A stretch of DNA of 64,000 nucleotides from Lasioglossum baleicum (Eukaryota; Arthropoda; Insecta; Hymenoptera; Halictidae). Position numbers and translations under genes: made by a program. Under the pieces are notes generated by a model, which was given only the letters and a program-made list of their open reading frames with translations, was not told the DNA's origin and ran no database searches. The stretch is from NCBI RefSeq assembly GCF_051020765.1, contig NC_134941.1, positions 5,952,001 through 6,016,000 on the forward strand. The letters run 5' to 3'. Below are positions 35,554-44,810 of the stretch, piece by piece (position 1 is the first letter of the stretch; the number at the start of each line of letters is the position of its first letter).

Positions 35554-35956
35554 TAGGGGTGTGCGAGAACCCAAAATATCGGGAACCCGATGGTCGGGAC
35601 GAGTCGAGAAGAGGTCGAGTCGGGTTCCCGAAAATTACGAGATTCCCGAAGGAATTGGGTTCCCAAAAATTTCGAGAATATGACATAAGACATTCTTGAA
35701 AAGAATTCGTGATGGACAACATTCTTTCAATTTCTGAAACAATTTATAAAATAAAATTTATAAGACATCTAGAATAAAAAATCCGAAACTATGAATGTAT
35801 TCATTAAACCGAATATAAATGATTACTGGGTTCTCGAAATTTTTCGGGAATCCCGATAAATTCGAGAATCTCGAAATTTTTGGGTACCCGTCCCGATCCC
35901 GAAAAAATTTCGTGTTCCCGACCCGACCCGATATTTCGGGTTCTCGAACATCCCTA
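35554..35956. mobile_element. hAT-like MITE with TAGGG ends
   Basis: A 403-bp element starting TAGGGGTGTGCGAGAACCC and ending GGGTTCTCGAACATCCCTA, flanked by a perfect 8-bp duplication CTGATTAG (35546-35553 and 35957-35964). Both halves are filled with CCCGA / TCGGG and TTCTCGAAA words, so it folds in many registers. The 8-bp duplication is the hAT signature. No transposase frame remains. Confidence 0.92.
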
Positions 35957-35964
35957 CTGATTAG

Positions 35965-37203
35965 GTTAACGTTTCGTAGATTTATTCTTTCAAGGGAAAG
36001 CATCGTGGGATGAATTACAATAAAGAATACAGAATCGAAAAATGCGTATCGAATCATTAGTTTCGTCTCCTCTTACTAAAAACAAGCAAGAGTCATATCA
36101 CGAAGCGAGATGAAAAATAAAATTTGCTCGCGCGTAAAATATTTCATCTGGGGCAGGCATAAATTTTCGGCATATTTATTTGCATATAGAGCGTGCAATT
36201 CGCATTCATTTTGACTACGAGTGCACAGTTATTCGAATACTTTCCTCTGTTTGTGTCGGCACGCGGCTCGATATGAAGTAGAGGAGTGATCCCGGCACGA
36301 TATTTATCAATGACGTGCAATATTTCCAGAATTTCAGATAGTTCCGAATGTTCGTATCGAGGGACAGGGGGGGGGAGGGGGAGAGGATTCGCACAAAGCC
36401 GGTTTCGCTCGTTGCTGCCATCAGTTTAATGGAAGCGCGCGACGACTTGAAGTATACCCAAAGGAAACCGAGAGAAGCCGAGGAGCGCGGAGCGAAACCA
36501 CGCAACATCCGGGAATAGTTTAAGGCAATGACGTATTCTACGAAATGCATCCACGTTAATATTCCTCTCCCTCCCGGACTGAGGAACGTAAAGAAACGCG
36601 TGTATATCGTTAATTTTAGATGCAACGATATGTGCAAGTAGTAATGCCCGCTGAAACGAGGATCAAAGAAACTCGGCTGCCGCGCGCATGCATAACCAGG
36701 AATTTCAAAAGGGAACGAGGTTTCATTGAAAGAGAGATAGCGTATCGCGGTCGCGTGAAGAGAGAGAGAGATAGAGAGGGAAAAAAAATCGACACGAAGA
36801 GGAGTCGGACCGCTCGCGCAGAGACTGTCGAACAAAGCGTTATTTTGGAAATCAGTTGGCACGTATCCTCGTAATCGATTCGTTTAAAAGTTACGCGCAT
36901 CACTAGAGTCGGTCCAAACCGAATGGAAAAATTGCAACATAGCACTCTATCAATATACATCGAGAAAGGTAGGAACGCATCGAATGAATAGAAACTCGAT
37001 CAATTTAATCGTATCACTGCATAAGAGGGAACAGTTGTTCTCGCGATGCACCGTGCACATGTGTCTCGTGATTTTTCTAGCTTTCTAATCATTGTACCAT
37101 AAACAAAACATGTTCATATATTTAAAGGTGGGAAATTTGTACAACCTGTATTTTGTACATCATCTCCAGAGTGAACTAAATTGATGAATAGTATTTCTGC
37201 AAA
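35965..37203. other. No gene recognised; GC-rich island
   Basis: 36230-36900 is GC-rich. It contains a 215-codon minus-strand open frame (36862 to 36215) of low-complexity Ser/Leu/Phe composition and an 84-codon Arg-rich plus-strand frame (36620-36874). Poly-G (36369-36377) and GA repeats (36760-36778) explain part of this. I do not call either a gene. Confidence 0.4.
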
Positions 37204-37385
37204 TAGAGTTGTTTATGCAAAATAAAAATTATCGGACACAATCGTAGGAAACCGAAGTTCAATGAAAATGTATTTTCTCTTTTAATCGTTTTGAAAAGTC
37301 GTAAATAATATAACAACATCTTCAAATTCTTTTAATGACTTTTTACCTTCGTATTAGGCCTATTCCATTTTTATATAAATTAAAT
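37204..37385 (+). mobile_element. Family A hAT-like MITE, right end lost
   Basis: Starts TAGAGTTGTTTATGCAAAAT, then AATAAAAATTATCGG, AATCGTAGGAAACCGAAGTT and CTCTTTTAATCGTTTTGAAA, the family A order. The terminal CCGCAGTCTA is absent. Confidence 0.6.
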
Positions 37386-37607
37386 AATAAGAGAGCAGAG
37401 CAAAACTTATCATTAATTTTATAGATACACAGTTGATAATATTGTATTAGTATTTTGTTATAACTCCATTCAATTCTATTATTAAAGCAAGTAATCGGTC
37501 TTAGATTGTTTTACATCATTTGTTTATTCGAATTTGACATGAACGTCTCCAGTTTTTTATTTTCGATATACAATGCTGGGTTTATGTTATATTACATATA
37601 ATAAATA

Positions 37608-37796
37608 CAGGGTGGTCCATGCAACTTGATGGTATTTCCTTTGTTTAGTTTAAAATAAGTAGGGGCATCTTTTTTATTAAATAAACTTTTTTGTATGACC
37701 TTCGGATAAAAAAAAATGTGATAGGGGTAAAAGTTGTTCCATTTGGGGTCCTCTACAGCTGGTTAACGTTTGGCCATTTAAAAGCGGATGACCCTG
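37608..37796. mobile_element. MITE with CAGGGT ends
   Basis: A 189-bp element starting CAGGGTGGTCCATGCAACTT and ending AAGCGGATGACCCTG, preceded by TA. CAGGGTG-type ends of this kind are common in Tc1/mariner-like insect MITEs. The right-hand TA is displaced by two bases, so the target site is not exact. Confidence 0.6.
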
Positions 37797-39674
37797 TGTA
37801 AAGTGTCTTATACTTTAATGTTCAATATTAATTGTGCACATTACTGTGAGCCGAATGATATTGTGGCTTGTTTATTTGCGACTGGGATAACAATTCTGGA
37901 ACCGGCCATTTGTTATTTATAATTATTTTCTTAAAAGCGACTCGTAATTACCGGAGAAGAAGATTTCCTGTTAACGGGATCCACCCGTGTAATAACAATA
38001 TTGTAGCTAATTAACTGCGCATGTGAACTAAACAGCGCCAGTTCCACATTAAATATGAAACTTTAATTAATGTCTCTAATTATAAGCGTTTTAAGGATAC
38101 TAATCGGTTCCTGGGGGTCGATGTAAGTCTTTAATGTTGCAGCAACTCTGCGTAACACGAGGTCTTAGAATTAGTTAAGCTGAAATGGCTCATATTGCTG
38201 GCGTCAGACTATCGAACAAAGTTTCCTGCTGAATCATCAGCAGCTTAAAGTTTCCCTTCTCGGCACTAATTAACCTCCTCCTTTCGCGGGAACATGAAAT
38301 TTAATTTTCAATGAACAATAATTATAAATATCGAGATCGAGGGGCTCGCGCACGCTGGGGCACGCGGGGTCTCGTTTTATTCTATTGAGCAATTAAAGAA
38401 ACCTGCACACGCACCTCAGACGGTAATTAAATTTAATTAGCCCCTGAATCGAGGCACGCGACGTTAACGTTACCTGGAAAATAGAGTTTAGACAATTTTG
38501 CTCTCTTTCGTGTGTTAGTATATTTGTTTCGTGAAATAAAATTAATTGAGCTGAAATCTTAACTGGTAATTTAATTCTTAATATCTGCATTCCACTCTTT
38601 GAGTTTTTACTGTCGGTATAATTTATGTGCTGTCAGATAGTATTTATAATAGTAGGTGAAAGTGTCCGAGTCAGAAATTTAAATTAAATAGTGGAAAATT
38701 TACGTACTGGAAATTTAATATAGTAATTAGTTATTTGTTAATTAGACAGCTTTAATTTATTTATCACGTTTAACTAGATATTTTATGGTCACTCGTTTAA
38801 CGATAGTATCATTAACATGGTGCCATTTGGATTAATGAGTTTCATATTTCATTATCTTTATAATACATGCGAATATGTAACACTTAATTTTCTTTCAACT
38901 GCGTGAAGCTTTTAAAACGGTAGAGAAATTTTTATTGTCTCTAAAAGAGAGGAGTTCTTATTGTTAATTTAAAGATAATTCATTGTTTTCCTGTATGTTC
39001 AAAGTAACAATTAAATAATGTGACAGTGAATGCGTGTTCATACCGCTAATAAGACACGAGACAGAACACCATTGTTACATTAAAGTTTAGCATTCTAGTG
39101 AATCGAGTTTGGAAACATCAGTTGCAGATGCGCTTGAATACCATTTCTCTCGTGTGTCTGACCATTGCAATCATATTACGGCCACTTCCACTCTACTACT
39201 CTTTATTGCCGTGATATATTATTTAATTTCTATAATGGTTTAATGGGAATTAATAGTTGAGAAATGACAAATTTAATGAGGCTAATTATCTCAATATTGT
39301 CGGATTAGTAGAAGTCTAAGTAGAAAGAGTCGGCGATGGTCAGACAGACTAAAAAGATTTAGGCAGACATTTTATCGAAAGTTCATTGGAAAATCATTTA
39401 ATCAATGATAACACACAGTGTAGAATAATGTAGCTGTCTTTAATTGAATGAAATTAGGAACGGAATACCTTAATTTCTTCTCGAAAATACTATTCATCTC
39501 CAAAAATAAAAGAGACTTTCTTAACAATTTCTATGGGAATTTCATTTGTTCAAAATCTGAAAAGTGCAGTCCATATTGTTATACACATACAACTTAAATT
39601 ATGTCGAACTTGAATTATTTTTGAGACGCCCACAAGAAATTAATATTGAATTTAAATCGAAGCCCACTCACCAT
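37797..39674. other. No gene recognised
   Basis: Ordinary AT-rich intronic sequence; 38330-38470 is somewhat GC-richer. No splice-bounded frame was seen. Confidence 0.35.
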
Positions 39675-39774
39675 TAGATCGCGGATTTTGTGTATTTATG
39701 GAAACAATGAAGAAACTCCCCTTTCTTGCAATTGACAGAGACAAGTTTTATTTTGCATAAAGATCCGCAGTCTG
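39675..39774 (-). mobile_element. Family A hAT-like MITE, short form
   Basis: A 100-bp element in reverse orientation: TAGATCGCGGATTTTGTGTA to CATAAAGATCCGCAGTCTG. Flanks CTCACCAT and CTGATCAT agree at 6 of 8 bases. It is the family A copy nearest to the first coding exon, about 280 bases downstream of its donor. Confidence 0.75.
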
Positions 39775-40057
39775 CTGATCATCAATAAGTGAATTCGACA
39801 AATCTCTCTCGATCGCACGCATGCAAACGACCCGGCGAAGTAATCACGTCGACCATTTCGATTCGGCATTGCGCTTTCTGCCGATGGCGGTGTTCCCATC
39901 AGAGGAAACAAGAACTCCCATAAATCTTCGGTAAAGTGCGGAACAATGCTACGTATGCAATTGGATCTGGCTATATGGCGCGTTCAGGAACGGGAGTGGG
40001 GGGAGGGGGGACAACGGGAGCGGAAAAATTGGGAAATAGTCGAGTCTTGTCACGTAC

Positions 40058-40300
40058 CTGGGAATAGGTGTCCTCCTGATAGGGAGTCCTGCGATGACAC
40101 TCATCGTAGCACCTGCCGTCATATCCGCTCGGTGGCCGTGGATACGGATCCTGTACCGCAGCGGCAGCTGCACAGCAATCCGGTATCTGCGCCTGGTAGG
40201 TCTCGTAGGGACACTTGTCAGGCTGGCCTCCAGTTCGCGGCGCCTGGTGCACTCGCTCCTGGGGCCCGGTCCCGTAACCAGGACCTCCGGAGTGATGCAT
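40058..40300 (-). CDS. First coding exon of an unidentified spliced gene
   Basis: The exon starts at an ATG (40300-40298) with A at -3. A TGA lies in the same frame 33 bases upstream with no good acceptor between, so this ATG is the likely start. It runs 81 codons to CAG and then GTACGT, a consensus donor, phase 0. The product starts MHHSGGPGYGTGPQERV and continues with a Cys pair and Ala run (DCCAAAAAVQDPYPRP). It ends YDECHRRTPYQEDTYSQ. It is rich in Tyr, Pro, Gly and Cys, with no signal peptide or membrane span. Its style continues directly in the exon at 24933-25241, supporting the join. The family is not recognised; a large surface protein's cytoplasmic N-terminus, teneurin-like, is only a weak possibility. 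Confidence 0.72.
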
Positions 40301-40502
40301 CGTCCTCCCCGTCGCGATCCACTTGGTCGGTCACAACCGATCACTGCATCCTCCCGCGATTCACGCGATCCACAAACGGCGCCACGTTCCTCGTCTTTGT
40401 CGCGGGACACCCTTCCTGCCTGTCCATCGTCACTTGGCTACCACGTGTCCAGCTGCGACAGCTGCCCTCTAGCCGGGACCTAACGTGGGCCTAAATGGGG
40501 TC
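40301..40502 (-). promoter_or_regulatory. Putative 5' untranslated and upstream region
   Basis: This GC-rich stretch lies directly upstream (minus strand) of the first coding exon and holds CCACGTGTCC, an E-box, and two CAGCTG-type words (AGCTGCGACAGCTG). No TATA box was seen. The transcription start is not defined, and the frame-shifted open frame across it is probably a shadow. Confidence 0.4.
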
Positions 40503-40535
40503 CAGGGTGAGACGAGGCGAACCTGTCTCACCCTG
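40503..40535. repeat. 11-bp perfect inverted repeat (hairpin)
   Basis: CAGGGTGAGAC and GTCTCACCCTG are separated by 11 bases, at the boundary between the gene's upstream region and the tandem array. It may mark a vanished small transposon or simply a hairpin. Confidence 0.75.
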
Positions 40536-42690
40536 ATCTTAGATCCTACACCGCCCACACTTGACACTCTACAAACTCAACACACAAATACTCCTCATCA
40601 GCTTATCTCTTCGGTACAACTGGGCCTGACAGGGGGTGTTGGGTTTAGCTATTGTCATGAAACTTAAGGACGCACCTTTGTATAAACAAATTTGACTGAC
40701 GGGACTATATGGATCCTTGTAATACGAAGCTCCCTCAGCTTGATCTTTGAGCCTGCACCGCCCCACACTTGACACTCTACAAACTCAACACACAAATAGC
40801 TCTCATCAGCCTAAGTCTTCGATACAACTGGGCCTAACAGGGGGTCTTTGGTTTAGATAGTATCATGAAACTTGAGGACACACCTTTGTATAAACAAATT
40901 TGACTGACGGGACTATATGGATCCTTGTAATACGAAGCTCCCTCAGCTTGATCTTTGAGCCTGCACCGCCCCACACTTGACACTCTACAAACTCAACACA
41001 CAAATACTCCTCATCAGCTTAACTCTTCGGTACAATTGGGCCTGACAGAGGGTCTTGGATGTAGCTATTGTCATGAAACTGAAGGACACGCCTTTGTATA
41101 AACGAATTTAACTGACGGGACTATATGGATCCTTGTAATACGAAGCTTCTTCAGCTCGATCTTTAAGCCTGCACCGCCCCACATTTAACACTCTACAAAC
41201 TCAACACAAATACTCCTCATCAGCTTAACTCAGCGCTCGGAATTATTTCATCGCGGCGGCCGAGAATCGAAGGTACGCCTCCTCGTCCCGACCGCGCGTC
41301 TCGCTCCCCGTGGCGGCCCTAGTTCTTCTAGGCGCCACGAATAGCGAGTATGGAACGCGCCAGAGGAGCTCCGAACTAGGGCCGGTACGGGCAGCGAGAC
41401 GCGCGGTAGGGTCGTGGAGGTGTAGCCTTCGACTCTCGGCCGCCGCGATGAAATAATTCCGAGCGCTGGCTTAACTCTTTGATACTACTGGGCCTAACAA
41501 GGTGTCTTGGGTTTAGCTATTGTCATGAAACTTGAGGACACACCTTTGTATAAACGAATTTGACTGACGGGACTATATGGATCGTTGTAATACGAAGCTC
41601 CTTCAGCTTGATCTTTGAGCCTGCACCACCCCACACTTGACACTCTACAAACTCAACACACAAATACTCCTCATCAGCTTAACTCTTCGGTACAACTGGG
41701 CCTGACAGAGGGTCTTGGATGTAGCTATTGTCATGAAACTGAAGGACACACCTTTGTATAAACGAATTTGACTGACGGGACTATATGGATCCTTGTAATA
41801 CGAAGCTCCCTCAGCGTGATCTTTAAGCCTGCACTGCTACACACTTGACACTCTACAAACTCAACACACAAATACTCCTCATCAGCTTAACTCTTTGGTA
41901 CAACTGGGCCTAACAGGGTGTCTTGGATGTAGCTATTGTCATGAAACTGAAGGACACACCTTTGTATAAACGAATTTGACTGACGGGACTATATGGATCC
42001 TTGTAATACGAAGCTCCCTCAGCGTGATCTTTAAGCCTGCACTACTACACACTTGACGCTCTACAAACTCAACACACAAATACTCTCTACAAACTCAACA
42101 CACAAATACTCATCATCAGCTTAACTCTTCGGTACAACTGGGCCTAACAGGGTGTCTTGGGTTTAGCTATTGTCATGAAACTTGAGGACACGTCTTTGAA
42201 TAAACGAATGTGACTGACAGGACTATATGGATCCTTGTAATAGGAAGCTCCCTCGGCTTGATCTTTGAGCCTGTACTGCAACACACTTGACACTCTACAA
42301 CCTTGAACAGAAATACCTCTCGTGTGACTCTTGGGTACTACTTTGCCTAAAGGGGGTCTTGGGTTTGGCGATTGCCATGGAAGTACAAACAGTTTGGAGT
42401 GGACATTTGACTGCTAGGCCTAAGTAGATCCTTATAATGCGAAGCTGCTTCGGCCTGATCTTTAATCCTGCACTACTATAGACTTGTCAGTCTACAAACA
42501 CAAATACTTCTCATGAGCTTGACTCTTGGATACAACTGGGTCTAATAGGTGTTTTTGATAGGGCGATTGCCATCAAACCTAGGTACAAACACTTTCGCAT
42601 AAATGAATTTGACTGCTGGATATAAATGGTTATAGTGTGAAGCTGTTTCGACTTGATCTTAGATCCTAAACTGGTAGACACTTGTCGTCA
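40536..42690. repeat. Tandem array, unit about 208 bp, about 9-10 copies
   Basis: The GGGCCTGACAGG / GGGCCTAACAGG block recurs near 40622, 40830, 41038, 41490, 41698, 41908 and 42138, with worn copies near 42336 and 42537. The period is about 208 bases apart from the gap caused by the insertion at 41231-41468. Each unit carries TTTGTATAAACGAATTTGAC, GGGACTATATGGATCCTTGT and CACTTGACACTCTACAAACT. Right-hand units are more diverged, so the array is older or less homogenised at that side. Confidence 0.95.
41231..41468. mobile_element. GC-rich hAT-like MITE inside the tandem array
   Basis: A 238-bp element starting CAGCGCTCGGAATTATTTCA and ending TGAAATAATTCCGAGCGCTG, with terminal inverted repeats of about 35 bp. 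It is flanked by a perfect 8-bp duplication GCTTAACT (41223-41230 and 41469-41476). That word is part of the satellite unit, so the insertion happened after the array formed. CAG...CTG ends with an 8-bp duplication fit the hAT superfamily. Confidence 0.95.
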
Positions 42691-42910
42691 AATTTAACGA
42701 CAAATACTTGTGATCGACGAGCTAACGACTCCCTTCGCGTATAATCTATACAAGGTGTTCTAAAGTTAGAGGGTTCAGAGATGTAATATTTAATAAAAAT
42801 ATGTTAAATGTTTTAATAATAAAATATCTCCTGACTTCGCAGTGTAGGTTATTTTTCTTAATCGCAAAATAATGTTTTGGAAAAACAGATTCAATTTGTA
42901 AAATGTACTA
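42691..42910. other. No gene recognised
   Basis: AT-rich spacer between the satellite array and a family A MITE. Confidence 0.3.
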
Positions 42911-42918
42911 CTAATAAA

Positions 42919-43119
42919 TAGAATGCGGAACTTTATGCATTTATGAAAAAACTGGTTGGGTCAAATGTAAAACAGTAAATGATTTTAAAAATTCAAGAAT
43001 GTTGTAATGTTGCTTTTAGTGTAACAAAGTTGTTAAAGGATGAAATTATTTTTTATGTTATTCCTGCTTCCCACAATCAGTGCAAAACATATTTATTTTG
43101 CATAAAGATCAGCCGTCAA
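42919..43119 (-). mobile_element. Family A hAT-like MITE, near full length
   Basis: A 201-bp reverse-oriented element, TAGAATGCGGAACTTTATGC to AAAGATCAGCCGTCAA. Flanks CTAATAAA (42911-42918) and TTAATAAA (43120-43127) match at 7 of 8 bases. Confidence 0.88.
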
Positions 43120-43127
43120 TTAATAAA

Positions 43128-43739
43128 TAATAAACTGACTTTAATAAGTTTCATGTGAAAAATGGGAACTTTGAAAGACAGTGTTTAGTGAAAATTCACG
43201 CCAGACGAGGTCAGTATTTCGTAACTGTACGTTATGGTGGTCCTTCCGCGACCATGCTTGTGCACGTGCCACAGTATTTGTATACGCATTCATACATATT
43301 GCACCGTCTTATGAATACAAAGTATGAAGAAACAGAGGTATAGTGAGGGGAGACCCATTATTCTGGTGGCTCACGTTAAGGACTATTGCCGTCTGCATAC
43401 ATTACTACAATTTTCTAATGGAAGCTAATTTAATTGTAATCGTGAGATTAGAAGGGACATTGTGCCAAATTTCGGGATTCCTTAGGAATACGTAATATGA
43501 TGAAATTTATCTCTTTAATCTCACGAACTCTACTACATTTCAAATGGATAGCATGTATGTTTGATGCTAACTAGTCTTCGTCATGATTCTTCATTCCTCC
43601 TAATTAAGAGATGACAGAAACATTACTGTGTTGTACACGGGCCAAACAAACTTAACCATATTATAACGATTCTTCCATTAGTGTAGGTATACTATATTCG
43701 TAATTCCATATTTTTCGTGTAAAACCATTTAAATATGCA
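43128..43739. other. No gene recognised
   Basis: Mixed sequence between MITE copies. A 62-codon plus-strand frame (43155-43343) has no recognisable features. Confidence 0.3.
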
Positions 43740-43924
43740 ACAGCAACAAGTAATGACAAAAATGAGTTGGTGCAACACAAAATAGAAAAAACATTAAATG
43801 AATTTAATATTATTATTTACAACCTATTAAAATTATTAAGGGGAGAAATATCAGTCTTTATGTAATTAACTTTTCGTATAATTGACGCAGACAATTTTTA
43901 TTTTGTATTAAGATCCGTAGTCTA
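43740..43924 (-). mobile_element. Family A hAT-like MITE, left end worn
   Basis: The right side reads ACGCAGACAATTTTTATTTT, then AAGATCCGTAGTCTA ending at 43924. The left side keeps only AATGACAAAAATGAGTTGG. No target duplication was found, so the left coordinate is approximate. Confidence 0.65.
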
Positions 43925-43970
43925 CTTATTACACAGTTTGTTACGTACAAAAGCTGTGTGCTAATATAAT

Positions 43971-44125
43971 TAGAGTGCGGCTTTCTGTACAATATGAAAT
44001 TTAAAACTGCGTTACTTCTTTCAACAATTTTAATAAGTTGAGGAGAATGCAAAAATTTTTAATTCTTTTAATGCCTTTACAGTTTTAGTATTTTATCTAG
44101 TCATTTTTAATGCACAAGTCAGAAT
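43971..44125 (+). mobile_element. Family A hAT-like MITE, worn copy
   Basis: Starts TAGAGTGCGGCTTTCTGTAC and ends in a weak TCATTTTTAATGCACAAGTC. It lies 46 bases after the previous reverse copy, so two family A copies stand tail to head here. Confidence 0.6.
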
Positions 44126-44654
44126 ACTTAAATATGGATTGGATACAGCATTTATTATGTAAAACAATGTTTAAAATATATTCTCCTTGAAATTTAACAA
44201 AGTTCATTTGAATGTATCATGGCATGGAGAAGAGAAACATGTTTGAGGACAATTTCCTCAGCGTCGAAGTATAGTTTGTATGTATGTATCTCTATATGTA
44301 TACATGTATACGTCGTCGTTTCGAGAGAGTTGGCGGGGCTGATCGCTCGATTCCAATTTACCACAGATTTTCCTTCCTACAAGACCATTATTTTCTTCCA
44401 TATTTCCTGTACGAATGTTCTACGAATTTTCCTCGTACACGAGAACGTCCTCGCGAAGCGATATCGGTAGATAAAAGCTTGATTTTCATCAATCGAACAA
44501 TTGAAAAATTTCTTGAAAGCAGAGTGCTCTGCAAATATATCAAAGGCAACCTTTATCTGGCTTGAGATATGCCGTATCGAAGAAGGCACGCCGTTCTATC
44601 CGTAATCCTGGATACGTTAAAACCAGTTTTCGGATTAATTTACTGTATAGTTGT
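44126..44654. other. No gene recognised
   Basis: Mixed sequence. Overlapping frames of 70-93 codons on both strands (44219-44589) show no family features and no splice context. Confidence 0.3.
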
Positions 44655-44753
44655 GCTTTCACATATTTTTCTTATTTTTAACAAGTTATTTTTAACAATT
44701 AAAAATTATCACACAGAAAGCTTTCACATATTTTTCTTATTTTTAAGCAAGTT
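44655..44753 (+). repeat. Short tandem duplication, unit about 65 bp
   Basis: GCTTTCACATATTTTTCTTA followed by TTTTTAA and CAAGTT occurs at 44655 and again at 44720. CACAGAAAGCT occurs before the second copy and again near 44810. Confidence 0.8.
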
Positions 44754-44810
44754 GCTTATATTTCTGATCATATTACATGATTATGTATGTAACTAAATTA
44801 TTTTGCTGCA

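Larger units (their letters stand above)
25242..40057 (-). other. 14.8-kb intron between the two coding exons
   Basis: Bounded on the minus strand by GTACGT at 40057-40052 and a pyrimidine-rich acceptor ending CAG at 25242. It is filled with transposon copies of families A, B and C, two single-copy elements (33757-34674 and 35554-35956), and GC-rich islands at 28060-28650, 31230-31960, 33380-33760, 34680-34960 and 36230-36900. It also contains a plus-strand exon candidate at 35291-35367. Confidence 0.65.

Noticed and set aside
36215..36862. 215-codon open frame on the minus strand
   Set aside because: Composition is low-complexity Ser/Leu/Phe/Arg, it overlaps poly-G and GA-repeat sequence, there is an opposing Arg-rich frame, and no splice sites or family features were seen.
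40301..40410. In-frame extension of the first coding exon upstream of the ATG
   Set aside because: A TGA lies 33 bases upstream in the same frame with no convincing acceptor between it and the ATG. The longer overlapping frame is in another phase.
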